The translations under genes and the position numbers were made by a program. Positions 1-8,475 of a stretch of 64,000 nucleotides of DNA are shown here, piece by piece (within the stretch, counting starts at the first letter, position 1; each line of letters opens with the position of its first letter). Source of the stretch: Salinibacterium sp. SWN248. GTDB lineage: Bacteria; Actinomycetota; Actinomycetes; Actinomycetales; Microbacteriaceae. The stretch is from the NCBI RefSeq assembly GCF_015864575.1, contig NZ_JADYWW010000001.1:1325719-1389718 (forward strand), read 5' to 3'. Below the pieces are notes generated by a model. That model was given only the letters and a program-made list of their open reading frames with translations. It ran no database searches and was not told where the DNA came from.

Positions 1-1
1 G

Positions 2-595
2 CCGAAGGCTCCCGCCGCCCGCAAAACAGCCTCAGGGTCGTTTGCGGCCCCCGAGCAGCGTGCCCGCACCGCGCTCGCGAGTCGCATCTATGTCGAAGGC
101 CGCCACGATGCGGAACTCGTCGAAAAAGTGTGGGGTGATGACCTGCGCGCCGAAGGCGTTGTCGTCGAATTCTTGGGCGGTATCAACGACCTCGAGAAGA
201 TCGTCGCCGACTTTGCACCCACCTCCGACCGCAAGTTGGGAATCTTGGTCGATCACCTTGTTCCTGGCTCGAAGGAGAGTCGAATTGCGGATGCCGTGGG
301 GCGCGGCAAGTACGGCCAGTACGCGCTCGTGGTCGGGCATCCATTCGTCGATGTGTGGCAGGCCGTGAAGCCACAAAGCCTCGGAATTGCTGCCTGGCCA
401 TCGGTGCCGCGCACGATCGAGTGGAAGCACGGCATCTGCGAAGCATTCGGCTGGCCGCACGAAGACCAAGCCGACATTGCTCGGGCGTGGCAGTTCATTC
501 TGTCGAAGGTCACCAACTTCGGTGACCTTGAGCCAGCGCTCTTGGGGTGCGTTGAACACCTCATCGACTTTGTCACGGTCGATCAGGACTCCTAA
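2..595 (+). CDS. DUF3097 family protein (5' end missing)
   Basis: The reading frame is open from the window edge to the TAA at 593-595, so the start lies upstream. The visible 197 residues include a Toprim-like stretch (RIYVEGRHDAELVEKVWGDD) followed by GVVVEFLGGI and LGILVDHLVPGSKES. That pattern of alternating acidic motifs (EGxxD, then LVDH) is what I know from the actinobacterial DUF3097 family. The biochemical role of the family is not established. The acidic motifs suggest a metal-dependent Toprim-type fold, which is inference. It is transcribed towards, and ends 18 bases before, the stop of the convergent oxidoreductase gene. Confidence 0.85.
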   Translation, partial: PKAPAARKTASGSFAAPEQRARTALASRIYVEGRHDAELVEKVWGDDLRAEGVVVEFLGGINDLEKIVADFAPTSDRKLGILVDHLVPGSKESRIADAVGRGKYGQYALVVGHPFVDVWQAVKPQSLGIAAWPSVPRTIEWKHGICEAFGWPHEDQADIARAWQFILSKVTNFGDLEPALLGCVEHLIDFVTVDQDS

Positions 596-613
596 AGCGG
601 CCCCGCAGCACTA

Positions 614-1540
614 TCAGTCGAGCTGGGGAATCACTTCGCGGGCGAGGAAGTCGAGCTGGTCGAGATCGTGGAAGTCCATGATTTGGAAGTACACGCGTGT
701 GAACCCGAGTGCCTGCAGCTCTGAAATTTTGTCGACGACTTCGCTGGCAGTTCCCGCGAAGCCGCCAAGACGCAGGTCGGCGGGAGTTGCGTTGGCTGCG
801 GTAGCGCGCGTCTCGACCTGAGCTTCGGTGGCGCCGACAGCGGTCGTGCCGGCAATGGAAAGCACGAGCGTGGCGGGGTCGCGGTCGAAGTGCTCGCACG
901 CGGCACGCACGCGGTTGATGCGCTCCTTCAGCGGTGCGATGGTTGCAAAGCCCGCGTTGTATTCGGCGGCAAACTGAGCGGTGAGCGCCGGCGTACGGCT
1001 TGGACCACTGCCGCCGATGATGATCGGCAATGGGTTCTGCACGGGCTTCGGCAGCGCGGGCGACTGGCTCAGCTGGTAGTGCTTGCCCTCATACGAGAAG
1101 GTCTTTCCGGGCTCCGTTGCCCAGATGCCGGTGATCACGTCGAGCTGCTCCTCGAGCATCCCGAATCGCTTCGCCGGGAACGGGATGCCGTACGCAGCAT
1201 GTTCGCGCTCGAACCAGCCGGTGCCGAGCCCCAGCTCCACGCGGCCGCCCGACATGTCGTCGACCTGAGCCACCTGAACGGCCAAGATTCCCGGATGCCG
1301 AAAGGTCGCCGAGGAGACGAGCGTGCCCAAACGAATCGTCGAGGTTTCGCGCGCCAGCCCTGCAAGAGTCGTCCAGGAGTCCGTTGGACCAGGCAGCCCG
1401 CCGTTGCGGTCATCCATCGTCACGTAGTGGTCAGAACGGAAGTAGCCGTTGAAACCGAGCTTCTCTGCGGCTTGCGCGAGAAGAAGCTGATTGGTGTAGC
1501 TGGCGCCGTTCTGAGGTTCAGTGAAGATGCGGAAGTCCAT
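614..1540 (-). CDS. LLM-class F420/flavin-dependent oxidoreductase
   Basis: A 308-residue luciferase-like (bacterial luciferase fold, TIM barrel) oxidoreductase. The start MDFRIFTEPQ, the block LGTLVSSATFRHPGILA, the loop LGLGTGWFEREHAAYGIPF and IIIGGSGPSRT are typical of the TIGR03560-type F420-dependent subgroup found in actinobacteria. Such enzymes transfer hydride between reduced F420 or FMN and an organic substrate. Neither substrate nor cofactor can be read from the sequence. It is a lone minus-strand gene, divergent from the riboswitch-controlled transporter that begins about 30 bases upstream of its start. The length is full for the family. Confidence 0.88.
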   Translation of the reverse strand: MDFRIFTEPQNGASYTNQLLLAQAAEKLGFNGYFRSDHYVTMDDRNGGLPGPTDSWTTLAGLARETSTIRLGTLVSSATFRHPGILAVQVAQVDDMSGGRVELGLGTGWFEREHAAYGIPFPAKRFGMLEEQLDVITGIWATEPGKTFSYEGKHYQLSQSPALPKPVQNPLPIIIGGSGPSRTPALTAQFAAEYNAGFATIAPLKERINRVRAACEHFDRDPATLVLSIAGTTAVGATEAQVETRATAANATPADLRLGGFAGTASEVVDKISELQALGFTRVYFQIMDFHDLDQLDFLAREVIPQLD

Positions 1541-1574
1541 ACGCCGAGCCTATTGATGATTAGACTGGGTGGCG

Positions 1575-1665
1575 AACACGGGAGTCCGGTGAGCCGGGCT
1601 GAGAGGGAGCTTCTCCAAGCTTCGACCGTCGAACCTGATCTGGATCATGCCAGCGCAGGGAGCAG
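1575..1665 (+). promoter_or_regulatory. TPP (thi-box) riboswitch
   Basis: The RNA contains the diagnostic thi-box core: CCGGGCTGAGAGGG near 1593-1607 and the downstream CCTGATCTGGATCATGCCAG around 1634-1653, closed by ACGGG at the 5' side and a GCGCAGGGAGCA-like 3' side. The second and third segments are the conserved pyrimidine- and pyrophosphate-sensor helices of thiamine pyrophosphate riboswitches. It ends about 45 bases before the ykoE-type start, so TPP should turn the transporter operon off. I see no clear U-tract terminator between aptamer and gene, so control is probably of translation initiation. The last point is inference. Confidence 0.93.
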
Positions 1666-1708
1666 ACACTCTTGAAACCCGTGCCATTCACTAGTGAAAG
1701 GCACGAAA

Positions 1709-2341
1709 GTGACCACAACAGCACCATCCTCATCCACGTCCACCCCGACGAAGCCCGGATCGCGTTTTCAGTGGCGGGTGATCGACATCGTCGTGGCGAG
1801 CGTTATTGGCGTCGCAAGCGGTTTGATCTTCGTCGTCTGGAATGTCGCCTCCACGCCGGCTCTCGCTCCCTTCGCGGCGCTCCTTCCTGGCCTGCAGGCC
1901 GTTGGCGGTGGTTTCTGGCTCTTCGCCGGCGTGCTCACCGCACTCGTCATCCGCAAGCCGGGTGCCGCGATTTACGGAGAGATGGTCGCCGCCTCCGTGT
2001 CGGCCCTTATCGGTAACCAGTGGGGTGTACTCACGCTCGTGAGCGGCTTCACACAGGGCATTGGTGCCGAGATCGTCTTCGCTGCCTTCCTCTACGCCAA
2101 CTGGCGCGTCAGCGGTGCGATTCTTGCGGGCGCCGGTGCCGGCCTCGCGATGGCTATTACTGACTTGCTGCTCTGGTACCCGGGATCAGCGCTTCCCTTC
2201 ATCATCATCTACACGATCGCCGCCATCGTCGGCGGGATGCTCATTGCTGGCCTCCTGTCGTGGCTCGCGACACGCGGTATTGCCGCAACCGGAGCGCTCA
2301 ACCGCTTTGGTGCTGGCCGCGAGATTGCGAAACGGGTCTGA
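1709..2341 (+). CDS. ykoE: ECF transporter S component, YkoE-like (thiamine/HMP)
   Basis: A small polytopic protein with about six hydrophobic helices, for example VIDIVVASVIGVASGLIFVV, the FAGVLTALVIRKPGAAIYGEM segment, and a C-terminal helix IIIYTIAAIVGGMLIAGL. The RKPGAAIYGEMVAA signature is characteristic of YkoE, the substrate-binding S subunit of the hydroxymethylpyrimidine/thiamine ECF transporter. The TPP riboswitch directly upstream supports the substrate. I place the start at the GTG at 1709, preceded by GAAAGG at 1696-1701; a GTG at 1694 in the same frame would add five residues. The stop overlaps the ATPase gene. Confidence 0.9.
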   Translation: MTTTAPSSSTSTPTKPGSRFQWRVIDIVVASVIGVASGLIFVVWNVASTPALAPFAALLPGLQAVGGGFWLFAGVLTALVIRKPGAAIYGEMVAASVSALIGNQWGVLTLVSGFTQGIGAEIVFAAFLYANWRVSGAILAGAGAGLAMAITDLLLWYPGSALPFIIIYTIAAIVGGMLIAGLLSWLATRGIAATGALNRFGAGREIAKRV

Positions 2342-3777
2342 GCCCCACCACGCCTGTTGGCGTCACCGTCGCAGGATGGGGGTGGCGCCATTCCAGCAGG
2401 CTCGCTTGGGCGGTACGCGGTCTCGATCTGCGTATTGAACCGGGCGAACGCGTGTTACTCCTCGGCGAGTCCGGGGCGGGAAAGTCAACGTTTCTGCATG
2501 CCCTCGCCGGGGTAGTCGGCGACGACGAAGGCGAAACAGAAGGTTCCCTGCTCGTTGCGGGCGAGCATCCGGCCGCCCATCGTGGGCGCACCGGTCTCGT
2601 GATTCAAGACCCCGACAGCCAGGTGATCTTGGAGCGCGTCGGAGACGACGTTGCGTTCGGTTGTGAAAACTTGGGTGTTCCGCGCGACGAAATCTGGATT
2701 CGTGTGCGTGACAGTCTCGCCTCCGTCGGCCTCGAGGTTGCTCTCGACCGCAACACCAGTGCGCTCTCGGGCGGTCAGAAGCAGCGGCTCGCGCTCGCCG
2801 GGGTGCTGGCCATGCGACCCGGTTTGATCGTGCTCGACGAACCAACCGCCAATCTCGACCCCGCGGGGGTGACCGAGGTTCGGGATGCCGTCATCCGCGT
2901 CGCCGAGGCAACCGGCGCCACGATTGTGGTTGTCGAACACCGCGTCTCGGTGTGGAGCGATGTTGTTGATCGCATCGTGGTGCTCGCCGCCGGAGGGGGA
3001 GTCATCGCCGATGGCGCACCCGCCGACGTTCTCGCGCGGCAGGGTAAAGAGCTCGCCGCTCGGGGAGTCTGGATCCCGCAGTTTCCGCCACCGCGCCCGG
3101 TGCGGGCAGTGCGGGGCCCGCAACACGCGCTCCTCAGCGCTCAGCAGTTGACCGTGGGTCGCGGCAAAGAAGCCCTGGGGGCTCCGCTCGACCTCCAGAT
3201 CATGAGCAGCCACGCTCTGGCAATCACCGGCCCCAATGGCGCAGGCAAGTCAACGCTCGCGCTCACCCTTGGCGGGCTTTTGTCGTCCGTCAGTGGTGCT
3301 GTCGTGGCGAGCCCGGCGCTCGCGAATGGAGCGGGCGAGCATCCGATCCGCTGGAAGTCGCGTGAACTGCTCACCCGTATCGGCACCGTGTTTCAAGATC
3401 CCGAGCACCAATTGCTGACGAGCACAGTGCGCGCAGAACTCGAAGTGGGCCCGCGGGCATTGAAGCTCCCCGAGAGCGAAGTGGATGCTCGCGTCGACGA
3501 GTTGCTCACCCGGTTGCGCCTTGACCGGCTAGCCGACGCCAACCCGTTCACTCTCTCGGGCGGCGAGAAACGTCGCCTGAGCGTCGCTACAGCCCTCGCT
3601 ACGCGCCCGCAGGTGCTCGTGCTCGATGAACCTACGTTTGGGCAAGATTCGCGCACCTGGAGCGAATTGCTCGCCCTGCTGGCACGACTCGTGGATGACG
3701 GAAGCAGCGTAATCGCCGTCAGCCACGATCTCGATTTCGTCGATGCACTCGCCGACTCAACGGTCGTGCTCGAATGA
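2338..3777 (+). CDS. ykoD: ECF transporter ATPase with two ABC domains, YkoD-like
   Basis: Two ABC cassettes are fused in one chain. The first has Walker A GESGAGKST, signature LSGGQKQRL and Walker B LIVLDEPTAN. The second has GPNGAGKST, LSGGEKRRL and VLVLDEPTFG. This fused form energises the YkoE/YkoC thiamine-precursor importer. The start is uncertain. The only ATG/GTG/TTG codon in frame upstream of the first domain is GTG at 2260, 82 bases inside ykoE, and the peptide it adds is an Arg/Trp/Cys-rich shadow of ykoE. A CTG at 2338 overlaps the ykoE stop as CTGA and gives the expected ~479 residues, so I use it. The 3' end overlaps the next gene by ATGA. Confidence 0.9.
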   Translation: MSPTTPVGVTVAGWGWRHSSRLAWAVRGLDLRIEPGERVLLLGESGAGKSTFLHALAGVVGDDEGETEGSLLVAGEHPAAHRGRTGLVIQDPDSQVILERVGDDVAFGCENLGVPRDEIWIRVRDSLASVGLEVALDRNTSALSGGQKQRLALAGVLAMRPGLIVLDEPTANLDPAGVTEVRDAVIRVAEATGATIVVVEHRVSVWSDVVDRIVVLAAGGGVIADGAPADVLARQGKELAARGVWIPQFPPPRPVRAVRGPQHALLSAQQLTVGRGKEALGAPLDLQIMSSHALAITGPNGAGKSTLALTLGGLLSSVSGAVVASPALANGAGEHPIRWKSRELLTRIGTVFQDPEHQLLTSTVRAELEVGPRALKLPESEVDARVDELLTRLRLDRLADANPFTLSGGEKRRLSVATALATRPQVLVLDEPTFGQDSRTWSELLALLARLVDDGSSVIAVSHDLDFVDALADSTVVLE

Positions 3778-4529
3778 TCCCTATCGCGTCGGTGAATCCC
3801 GTGGCCAAACTAGGAGCAGGGCTCCTCGTGAGCCTGTTCTTGCTCGCCACGATCGACTGGGTGTCGGCCACGACCGCGCTCGTGCTCGAGCTTGCCATCA
3901 TCGCGTTCTTCGGGATTGAGCCGAAACGATTCTGGCTGCGCACTTTGCCGGTGTGGGTGGCGGCGCCGCTGACCGCTCTCACGATCCTGCTGTATGGCCG
4001 CTATGACGGCACCGTGTACTTCGAATTCTTGTTGATCAGAATCAGTGATGGTTCGATCGAGCTCGCCCTCGCGACCTTCTTGCGGGTGCTCGCGATCGGC
4101 CTGCCCGCCGTCGTGTTGTTCATCTCGATCGACCCCACCGACTTCGCTGATGGCCTCGCTCAGCGACTTCGACTGCCCGACCGCTTCGTTGTTGGCGCGT
4201 TAGCAGCCGTGCGCATGGTCGGGCTCTTTCTCGAGGATTGGCGCTCTCTCGAACTAGCCCGTCGCGCTCGTGGCGTGGCAGACCGTGGTCGCCTCCGCCG
4301 TATCGCCGGTCAGGGTTTTGCGTTACTTGTGCTCTCGATCCGTCGAGGCAGCAAACTGTCTATTGCGATGGAAGCGCGCGGTTTCGGCGGCGATACGACC
4401 CGCACGTGGGCCCGGGAGTCGCCGTGGGGGCGGGCTGAATGGCTCACGCTGCTCGTGGGTCTGCTGATCGGCATTACCGCTACAGTCGTTGCCGTGCTCA
4501 CGGGAAGTTGGAATCTCATTGTTGGCTAG
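3774..4529 (+). CDS. ykoC: ECF transporter transmembrane T component, YkoC-like
   Basis: A 251-residue membrane protein of the EcfT (CbiQ) family. It has hydrophobic helices near the N-terminus (LGAGLLVSLFLLATIDWV, LVLELAIIAFFGIE) and at the C-terminus. It also has the two Ala-Arg-Gly coupling motifs, ARRARG near residue 163 and AMEARGFGG near residue 200, which contact the ATPases in known ECF transporters. The ATGA overlap with the ATPase gene and the shared TPP riboswitch place it as the third subunit of the thiamine/HMP importer. Confidence 0.9.
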   Translation: MIPIASVNPVAKLGAGLLVSLFLLATIDWVSATTALVLELAIIAFFGIEPKRFWLRTLPVWVAAPLTALTILLYGRYDGTVYFEFLLIRISDGSIELALATFLRVLAIGLPAVVLFISIDPTDFADGLAQRLRLPDRFVVGALAAVRMVGLFLEDWRSLELARRARGVADRGRLRRIAGQGFALLVLSIRRGSKLSIAMEARGFGGDTTRTWARESPWGRAEWLTLLVGLLIGITATVVAVLTGSWNLIVG

Positions 4530-5037
4530 CGCGCAGCCGCCTGCTCCGCGCTGGCGGTGTCTTATCGACGGTCGCTCTGGTTCGGGCAAGACCGAACTTG
4601 GCCGCGCCATGGCCGCAGCCTGGCCAGAGGTTCAGCTAGTGAAACTCGACGACTTTTATCCCGGCTGGGATGGCTTGGATGCCGCTAGCGCCCTCGTTCC
4701 GCGCATCCTCACCGAGTTGCGGTGGCAAGAATGGAACTGGCTCACCAACGAGCCGGGGCCTTGGCACGAGCTCGACGGCGATCGCCCCCTCGTGCTCGAG
4801 GGAATCGGTGCCCTGAGCCGCGCATCCGCCCCTCTCGTCGACCACAGCATTTGGGTCGAGCTCGACGACGCCTCACGCAAGAAGCGGGCCCTCGACCGCG
4901 ACGGAGACACCTACGCCCCACATTGGGAGCGGTGGGCACGCCACGAGCTCCGCTTTATGGCGCGCGAGAACCCCCGTGAACTGGCGGATGAGACGCTCGA
5001 CGGTGTCGATATCTCACGCTGGTTCGCTGGGCGTTAG
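4519..5037 (+). CDS. P-loop kinase-like ATP-binding protein (uridine kinase superfamily)
   Basis: The protein has a clear Walker A motif, DGRSGSGKTELG, followed by LVKLDDFYPGWDGL. That segment matches the nucleoside-kinase/phosphoribulokinase superfamily, where the DDFY segment binds substrate. It is a short stand-alone kinase fold of about 170 residues, and the substrate is unknown. It overlaps the end of the EcfT gene, so it is probably co-transcribed with the thiamine importer; a role in vitamin salvage is only a guess. The start is ambiguous: TTG codons at 4489, 4519 and 4522 are all in frame, and GGAA just upstream favours 4519/4522. Its stop overlaps the convergent lipoprotein gene by four bases. 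Confidence 0.75.
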   Translation: MLASAQPPAPRWRCLIDGRSGSGKTELGRAMAAAWPEVQLVKLDDFYPGWDGLDAASALVPRILTELRWQEWNWLTNEPGPWHELDGDRPLVLEGIGALSRASAPLVDHSIWVELDDASRKKRALDRDGDTYAPHWERWARHELRFMARENPRELADETLDGVDISRWFAGR

Positions 5038-5624
5038 TTGGACTTGTTCCACACCTGAATGAGGTCGGTTCCGCGCGGGTTGACCGTCATCACGTCCCCT
5101 TCGCAGGTGAGCACTAGCCCGAGCATGTCATCGAAGTCGCTGCGGGGAATCGTGTACTTCAACTCTTCGACAGGCTCATCGGCGAGCACTGCCGTGGTAT
5201 CGACCGTGTAATCGGAGATGTCCCAGTCGCGGGGGATCGCGACATCCACGTTGATGAGGGCCTTGCCGACGACGGTTCCCGTGTAGGACTGGGTGATCGT
5301 CATGACTTGATCTGTCTTGGGCTCAGCGCTAATTGTGAACACGAGGTCTGACTCGATCGTGAGAGCACCAGTGCTCTCCCACGTGAGAGTTTGTCCGCCG
5401 CTAGGTTCAACAGCCTTCGCCGGAACGTCTTCAGCGGGTAGTTCTGCCAGAAGCTTTTCAGCGAGATCAGCAGTGTCGAGCGTCCACGTGTGACCCATCG
5501 CGCACAATTCCATGGCCGTAGGCGGCTCGCTGGTATCGGCGGGTTCGATCAGTGCGCAACCAGACAGCACCAGCAGTGCGGCGGGGGCCATCAACAACGC
5601 ACTCGCGCGCTTGCTCGAAATCAT
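5034..5624 (-). CDS. predicted lipoprotein, unknown function
   Basis: The N-terminus MISSKRASALLMAPAALLVLSGC is a classical lipoprotein signal peptide with lipobox LSGC, so the mature protein should be anchored to the outer face of the membrane. The remaining ~170 residues are acidic and Thr/Val-rich with no motif I recognise. AGGAGG lies four bases upstream of the ATG at 5624 and fixes that start over an in-frame codon at 5648. Convergent with the kinase-like gene. Confidence 0.8.
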   Translation of the reverse strand: MISSKRASALLMAPAALLVLSGCALIEPADTSEPPTAMELCAMGHTWTLDTADLAEKLLAELPAEDVPAKAVEPSGGQTLTWESTGALTIESDLVFTISAEPKTDQVMTITQSYTGTVVGKALINVDVAIPRDWDISDYTVDTTAVLADEPVEELKYTIPRSDFDDMLGLVLTCEGDVMTVNPRGTDLIQVWNKSN

Positions 5625-5694
5625 CAATCCTCCTGAGGTTCGTGACACTCACGAAATCCTACGCGGTCAGGACCGGATGTCGGCTCACCGACCG

Positions 5695-6045
5695 CTAGGC
5701 CCAGCCGAGTTCATGCAATTGCTCGTCATTGATGCCGTAATAGTGGGCGATTTCGTGCACGAGAGTGATGTGAATCTGTTCTTTCAGCTCGTCGAGCGAC
5801 TCGCTCACGGCCAGCAGTGGTTCCCGAAACAGGACGATGCGGTCGGGCAATTCGCCAAAGCCGTACTGACCGCGCTCGGTGAGGGCAACACCGTCGTACA
5901 GGCCGAGCACCGAGAGCGACCCATCGTCGGGGCGATCTTCGGTCACAAATACGACGTTCTCAAGCCTCTCAACGATCTCGTCAGAAAGTGCATCAAGACC
6001 TTCGACAACGAGCGTCTCGAACTGTTGGGCATCGAGATTCTCCAT
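5695..6045 (-). CDS. metallopeptidase family protein (zincin_1/DUF1025)
   Basis: A 116-residue protein ending in LVHEIAHYYGINDEQLHELGW, a zinc-metalloprotease signature HExxH followed by a possible third ligand. It belongs to the small minimal zincin family (PF06262) found throughout actinobacteria, often near cell-envelope genes. No signal peptide is present, so it is cytoplasmic. Substrates are unknown. The length is normal for the family. It is divergent from the CotH-like gene, with about 100 bases between the two starts. Confidence 0.88.
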   Translation of the reverse strand: MENLDAQQFETLVVEGLDALSDEIVERLENVVFVTEDRPDDGSLSVLGLYDGVALTERGQYGFGELPDRIVLFREPLLAVSESLDELKEQIHITLVHEIAHYYGINDEQLHELGWA

Positions 6046-6152
6046 AAACCCAGCTTGCCAGCTTCTGCTGGGAGAAATGACAGTGCGCTCTCCGGTGAAA
6101 CTCCCGTTGTGGTCTTAGCAAACCGATAGAAACTTTCTTTAGCGTCGCACTC

Positions 6153-7565
6153 ATGCAAAGAAAAAAGTTATGGGGCGTAGTCAGCACTACCGTCGTTCTC
6201 ACTCTTACACTCGCGAGCTGCTCCGTGGGTTCGACTGACACGGCAGGAAGTACAGGGACCACCGACTTTGTGAACGTGAGTCTCACGACTGAAGCGGACT
6301 CGTTTTTCGACTCTGCTGTTGTCCACTCGATCGAAATTGACGTCGATAGCGACGAGGTTCTGGCGATGGTCGAGACGTATCTCGATTCCGGCGATAAGGA
6401 GTGGCTGGAAGCGACCGTGGTTATCGACGGCACGACCTACGAGCAGGTGGGAATCAAGCTCAAAGGAAACTCGAGTTTGCGCGGAGTAACCGCGGACACT
6501 CCCATTGAAGAATTGCCCTGGAGAATTCGTCTCGACAAGTATGTTGACGGACAAAGCATCGAGGGAGTCACCGATGTTGTGGTGCGCTCCAACAACACTG
6601 AGACCTCACTGAACGAGGCTGTTGCTCTTGAGACGTTGAGCGCGGCTGGGTTGGCGAGCGAAGAATCAGTTGCGACACGGTTCTCCGTGAACGGAAGCGA
6701 AGAGACTCTGCTTCTCACTGTCGCGGTGCCGAACCAATCATGGATAGAACGAAACTACGAGGCCGGCTTGCTGCCCTCGGATGATGGCATCCTCTGGAAG
6801 GCAGAGAGCGAAGGCGATTACTCCTGGTTAGGTGACGACCCGGAGCTCTACACGGACGTGTTTGATCGCGAGGCCGGAGATGATGACTACGAGCCCCTAG
6901 TCGACTTTCTCGATGTCGTAAACAACACGACAGACGAAGAGTTTGTCGATCAACTTTCCGACGTTCTCGACGTGGAATCCTTCGCGCGCTATCTCGCGGT
7001 TGAAGATCTCATTGACAACTTTGACGACATTGATGGGCCTGGCAACAACTCGTACCTGTATTACGACCCAGATTCTGGACTCATGTCAGTCCTCGCCTGG
7101 GACCATAACTTGGCGTTCGGCACGGTAAACGAAGCCGGCGGCGCTACCGCGGGCGGCGCAGCACCTGAAGGTGAGCTTCCCGAAGGTGAGCGTCCGGGCG
7201 GCGCCGCTGAGGGTGCTGCTCCCGGAGGCTTGCCTGCCGAAGGCGGCGGGGATGCCGCAGGCGGTGGACAGTCTCAGCAAGGCAACAACATTCTGACAAC
7301 ACGGTTCACAGAAACTCCGGAGTTTGCTGCGATGTACGAGGATGCGCTCGACGAGTTGCAGGAGGAGATTTTCGAGAGCGGGCAATTTGCCAGCATCGTG
7401 GAGTCGCGCTCCGAAACGCTTGCTGACGAGGCAGCTGATCTCATCGACGGCGCAGTGCTGGAATCCGAAACGGAAGCGATACTTGCCTACTCGTCCGGTG
7501 AAGTGCAAGAAACCACGGCAGGGCAAGGCGGTGCTCAAGAAGGCACGCGACCGGGCGGTCGATGA
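6153..7565 (+). CDS. CotH kinase family lipoprotein
   Basis: The N-terminus MQRKKLWGVVSTTVVLTLTLASC is a lipoprotein signal with lipobox LASC. The core matches the CotH kinase family: KLKGNSSLRG, then DLIDNFDDIDGPGNNSYLYY and VLAWDHNLAFG, corresponding to the DxxxN and metal-binding D of CotH-type atypical protein kinases. In Bacillus CotH phosphorylates coat proteins; the substrate of surface-anchored actinobacterial members is not known. A Gly/Pro/Glu/Ala-rich segment (bases about 7130-7275) is inserted after the WDHNLAFG motif, and the C-terminus is again Gly-rich. It is monocistronic and followed by a strong hairpin. Confidence 0.87.
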   Translation: MQRKKLWGVVSTTVVLTLTLASCSVGSTDTAGSTGTTDFVNVSLTTEADSFFDSAVVHSIEIDVDSDEVLAMVETYLDSGDKEWLEATVVIDGTTYEQVGIKLKGNSSLRGVTADTPIEELPWRIRLDKYVDGQSIEGVTDVVVRSNNTETSLNEAVALETLSAAGLASEESVATRFSVNGSEETLLLTVAVPNQSWIERNYEAGLLPSDDGILWKAESEGDYSWLGDDPELYTDVFDREAGDDDYEPLVDFLDVVNNTTDEEFVDQLSDVLDVESFARYLAVEDLIDNFDDIDGPGNNSYLYYDPDSGLMSVLAWDHNLAFGTVNEAGGATAGGAAPEGELPEGERPGGAAEGAAPGGLPAEGGGDAAGGGQSQQGNNILTTRFTETPEFAAMYEDALDELQEEIFESGQFASIVESRSETLADEAADLIDGAVLESETEAILAYSSGEVQETTAGQGGAQEGTRPGGR

Positions 7566-7604
7566 TTCATAGGTCGCTCGCTGCAGGGCGCCGGTAAAAA
7601 CAAA

Positions 7605-7661
7605 AATGAGGCCCAACCCCTCGCGAGACATCGTGCTCGTCTCGAGGGGTTGGGCCTCATT
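7605..7661. terminator. bidirectional intrinsic terminator
   Basis: A perfect 19-base inverted repeat pairs 7605-7623 with 7643-7661, around a 19-base loop. The stem is GC-rich (core GAGGCCCAACCCC) and flanked by A-rich sequence on the left and T-rich sequence on the right. It lies between the convergent CotH gene and the tRNA-His gene and can serve both. Confidence 0.9.
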
Positions 7662-7665
7662 ATCT

Positions 7666-7742
7666 TGGGGTGAACGACGGGGCTCGAACCCGCGACTTCC
7701 GGCTCCACAAGCCAGCGCTCTACCAACTGAGCTACGCCCACC
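7666..7742 (-). tRNA. tRNA-His (GTG)
   Basis: On the minus strand the cloverleaf has acceptor GTGGGCG paired with CGTTCAC. D-loop AGCTCAGTTGGTAGAGC, anticodon loop TTGTGGA with anticodon GTG, and T-arm GGGTTCGAGCC follow. The extra G at position -1 opposite discriminator C73, the hallmark of histidine tRNAs, is present at 7742/7669. CCA is encoded at 7666-7668. It sits just downstream of orn on the same strand. Confidence 0.96.
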
Positions 7743-7787
7743 AAGGTTGTTTTTCGCCCTGCGGCGATAAGCAACTGTATAAGTGTA

Positions 7788-8408
7788 TTACAACCGCGGA
7801 GCGAATCCAGCCACTACGTCAGCAGAAATTGCTTGAACCTGTTCTGTCGTCGGTCCTGGCTCGCCCACAAAGACCGCTTTGCGGTAGTAATCGAGCTCAC
7901 GAATCGATTCGAGAATGTCGGCAAGAGCCCGATGTCCTCCGTTTTTGTCTGGGGCGTTGAAGTACACGCGCGGGAACCAACGCTTCGAGAGCTCTTTGAT
8001 CGACGACACATCGACGCTGCGGTAATGCAGGTGAGTGTCGACGCGTGGCATGTACTTGGCCAAGAAGGTGCGGTCGGTGCCAATGGTGTTGCCGGCCATC
8101 GGGGCGGTGCGGGCGTTGGGCACGTAGCGCACGATGTACTCGTTCACGGCGAACTCGGCGTCAGCAAGAGAAACCCCGTTGGGCATCTCTTCGATGAGTC
8201 CGCTCGAGGTGTGCATGGCGGTGACGAACTCGCCCATATTTTCGAGAGCAGCCTCACTGGGCTTGATGACAATCGTCATACCCTCATCGACGGGAACGAG
8301 GTCGTAGTCGGTGATCACCACCGCAACTTCGACGAGTTCGTCGATTTCGACATCCAATCCCGTCATCTCGCAGTCGATCCAAACCAGATAATCAGCGTGT
8401 GATGCCAT
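7788..8408 (-). CDS. orn: oligoribonuclease
   Basis: A 206-residue DEDDh 3'-5' exonuclease that hydrolyses 2- to 5-mer RNA (nanoRNA), including pGpG from c-di-GMP breakdown. Catalytic residues are visible: D and E in [11 protein letters not shown] near residue 12, an Asp in [15 protein letters not shown], and the HxxxxD pair in GGHRALADI near residue 160. The length and sequence are typical of actinobacterial Orn. It precedes tRNA-His on the same strand, an arrangement often seen in actinobacteria. The start [14 protein letters not shown] is unambiguous. Confidence 0.96.
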   Translation of the reverse strand: MASHADYLVWIDCEMTGLDVEIDELVEVAVVITDYDLVPVDEGMTIVIKPSEAALENMGEFVTAMHTSSGLIEEMPNGVSLADAEFAVNEYIVRYVPNARTAPMAGNTIGTDRTFLAKYMPRVDTHLHYRSVDVSSIKELSKRWFPRVYFNAPDKNGGHRALADILESIRELDYYRKAVFVGEPGPTTEQVQAISADVVAGFAPRL

Positions 8409-8475
8409 GACCCGATTCTACCGCTCCTGAAATGTCACCAGCGTTCGTCCACTCTTGTCTGGTAAACCTGTGGTC

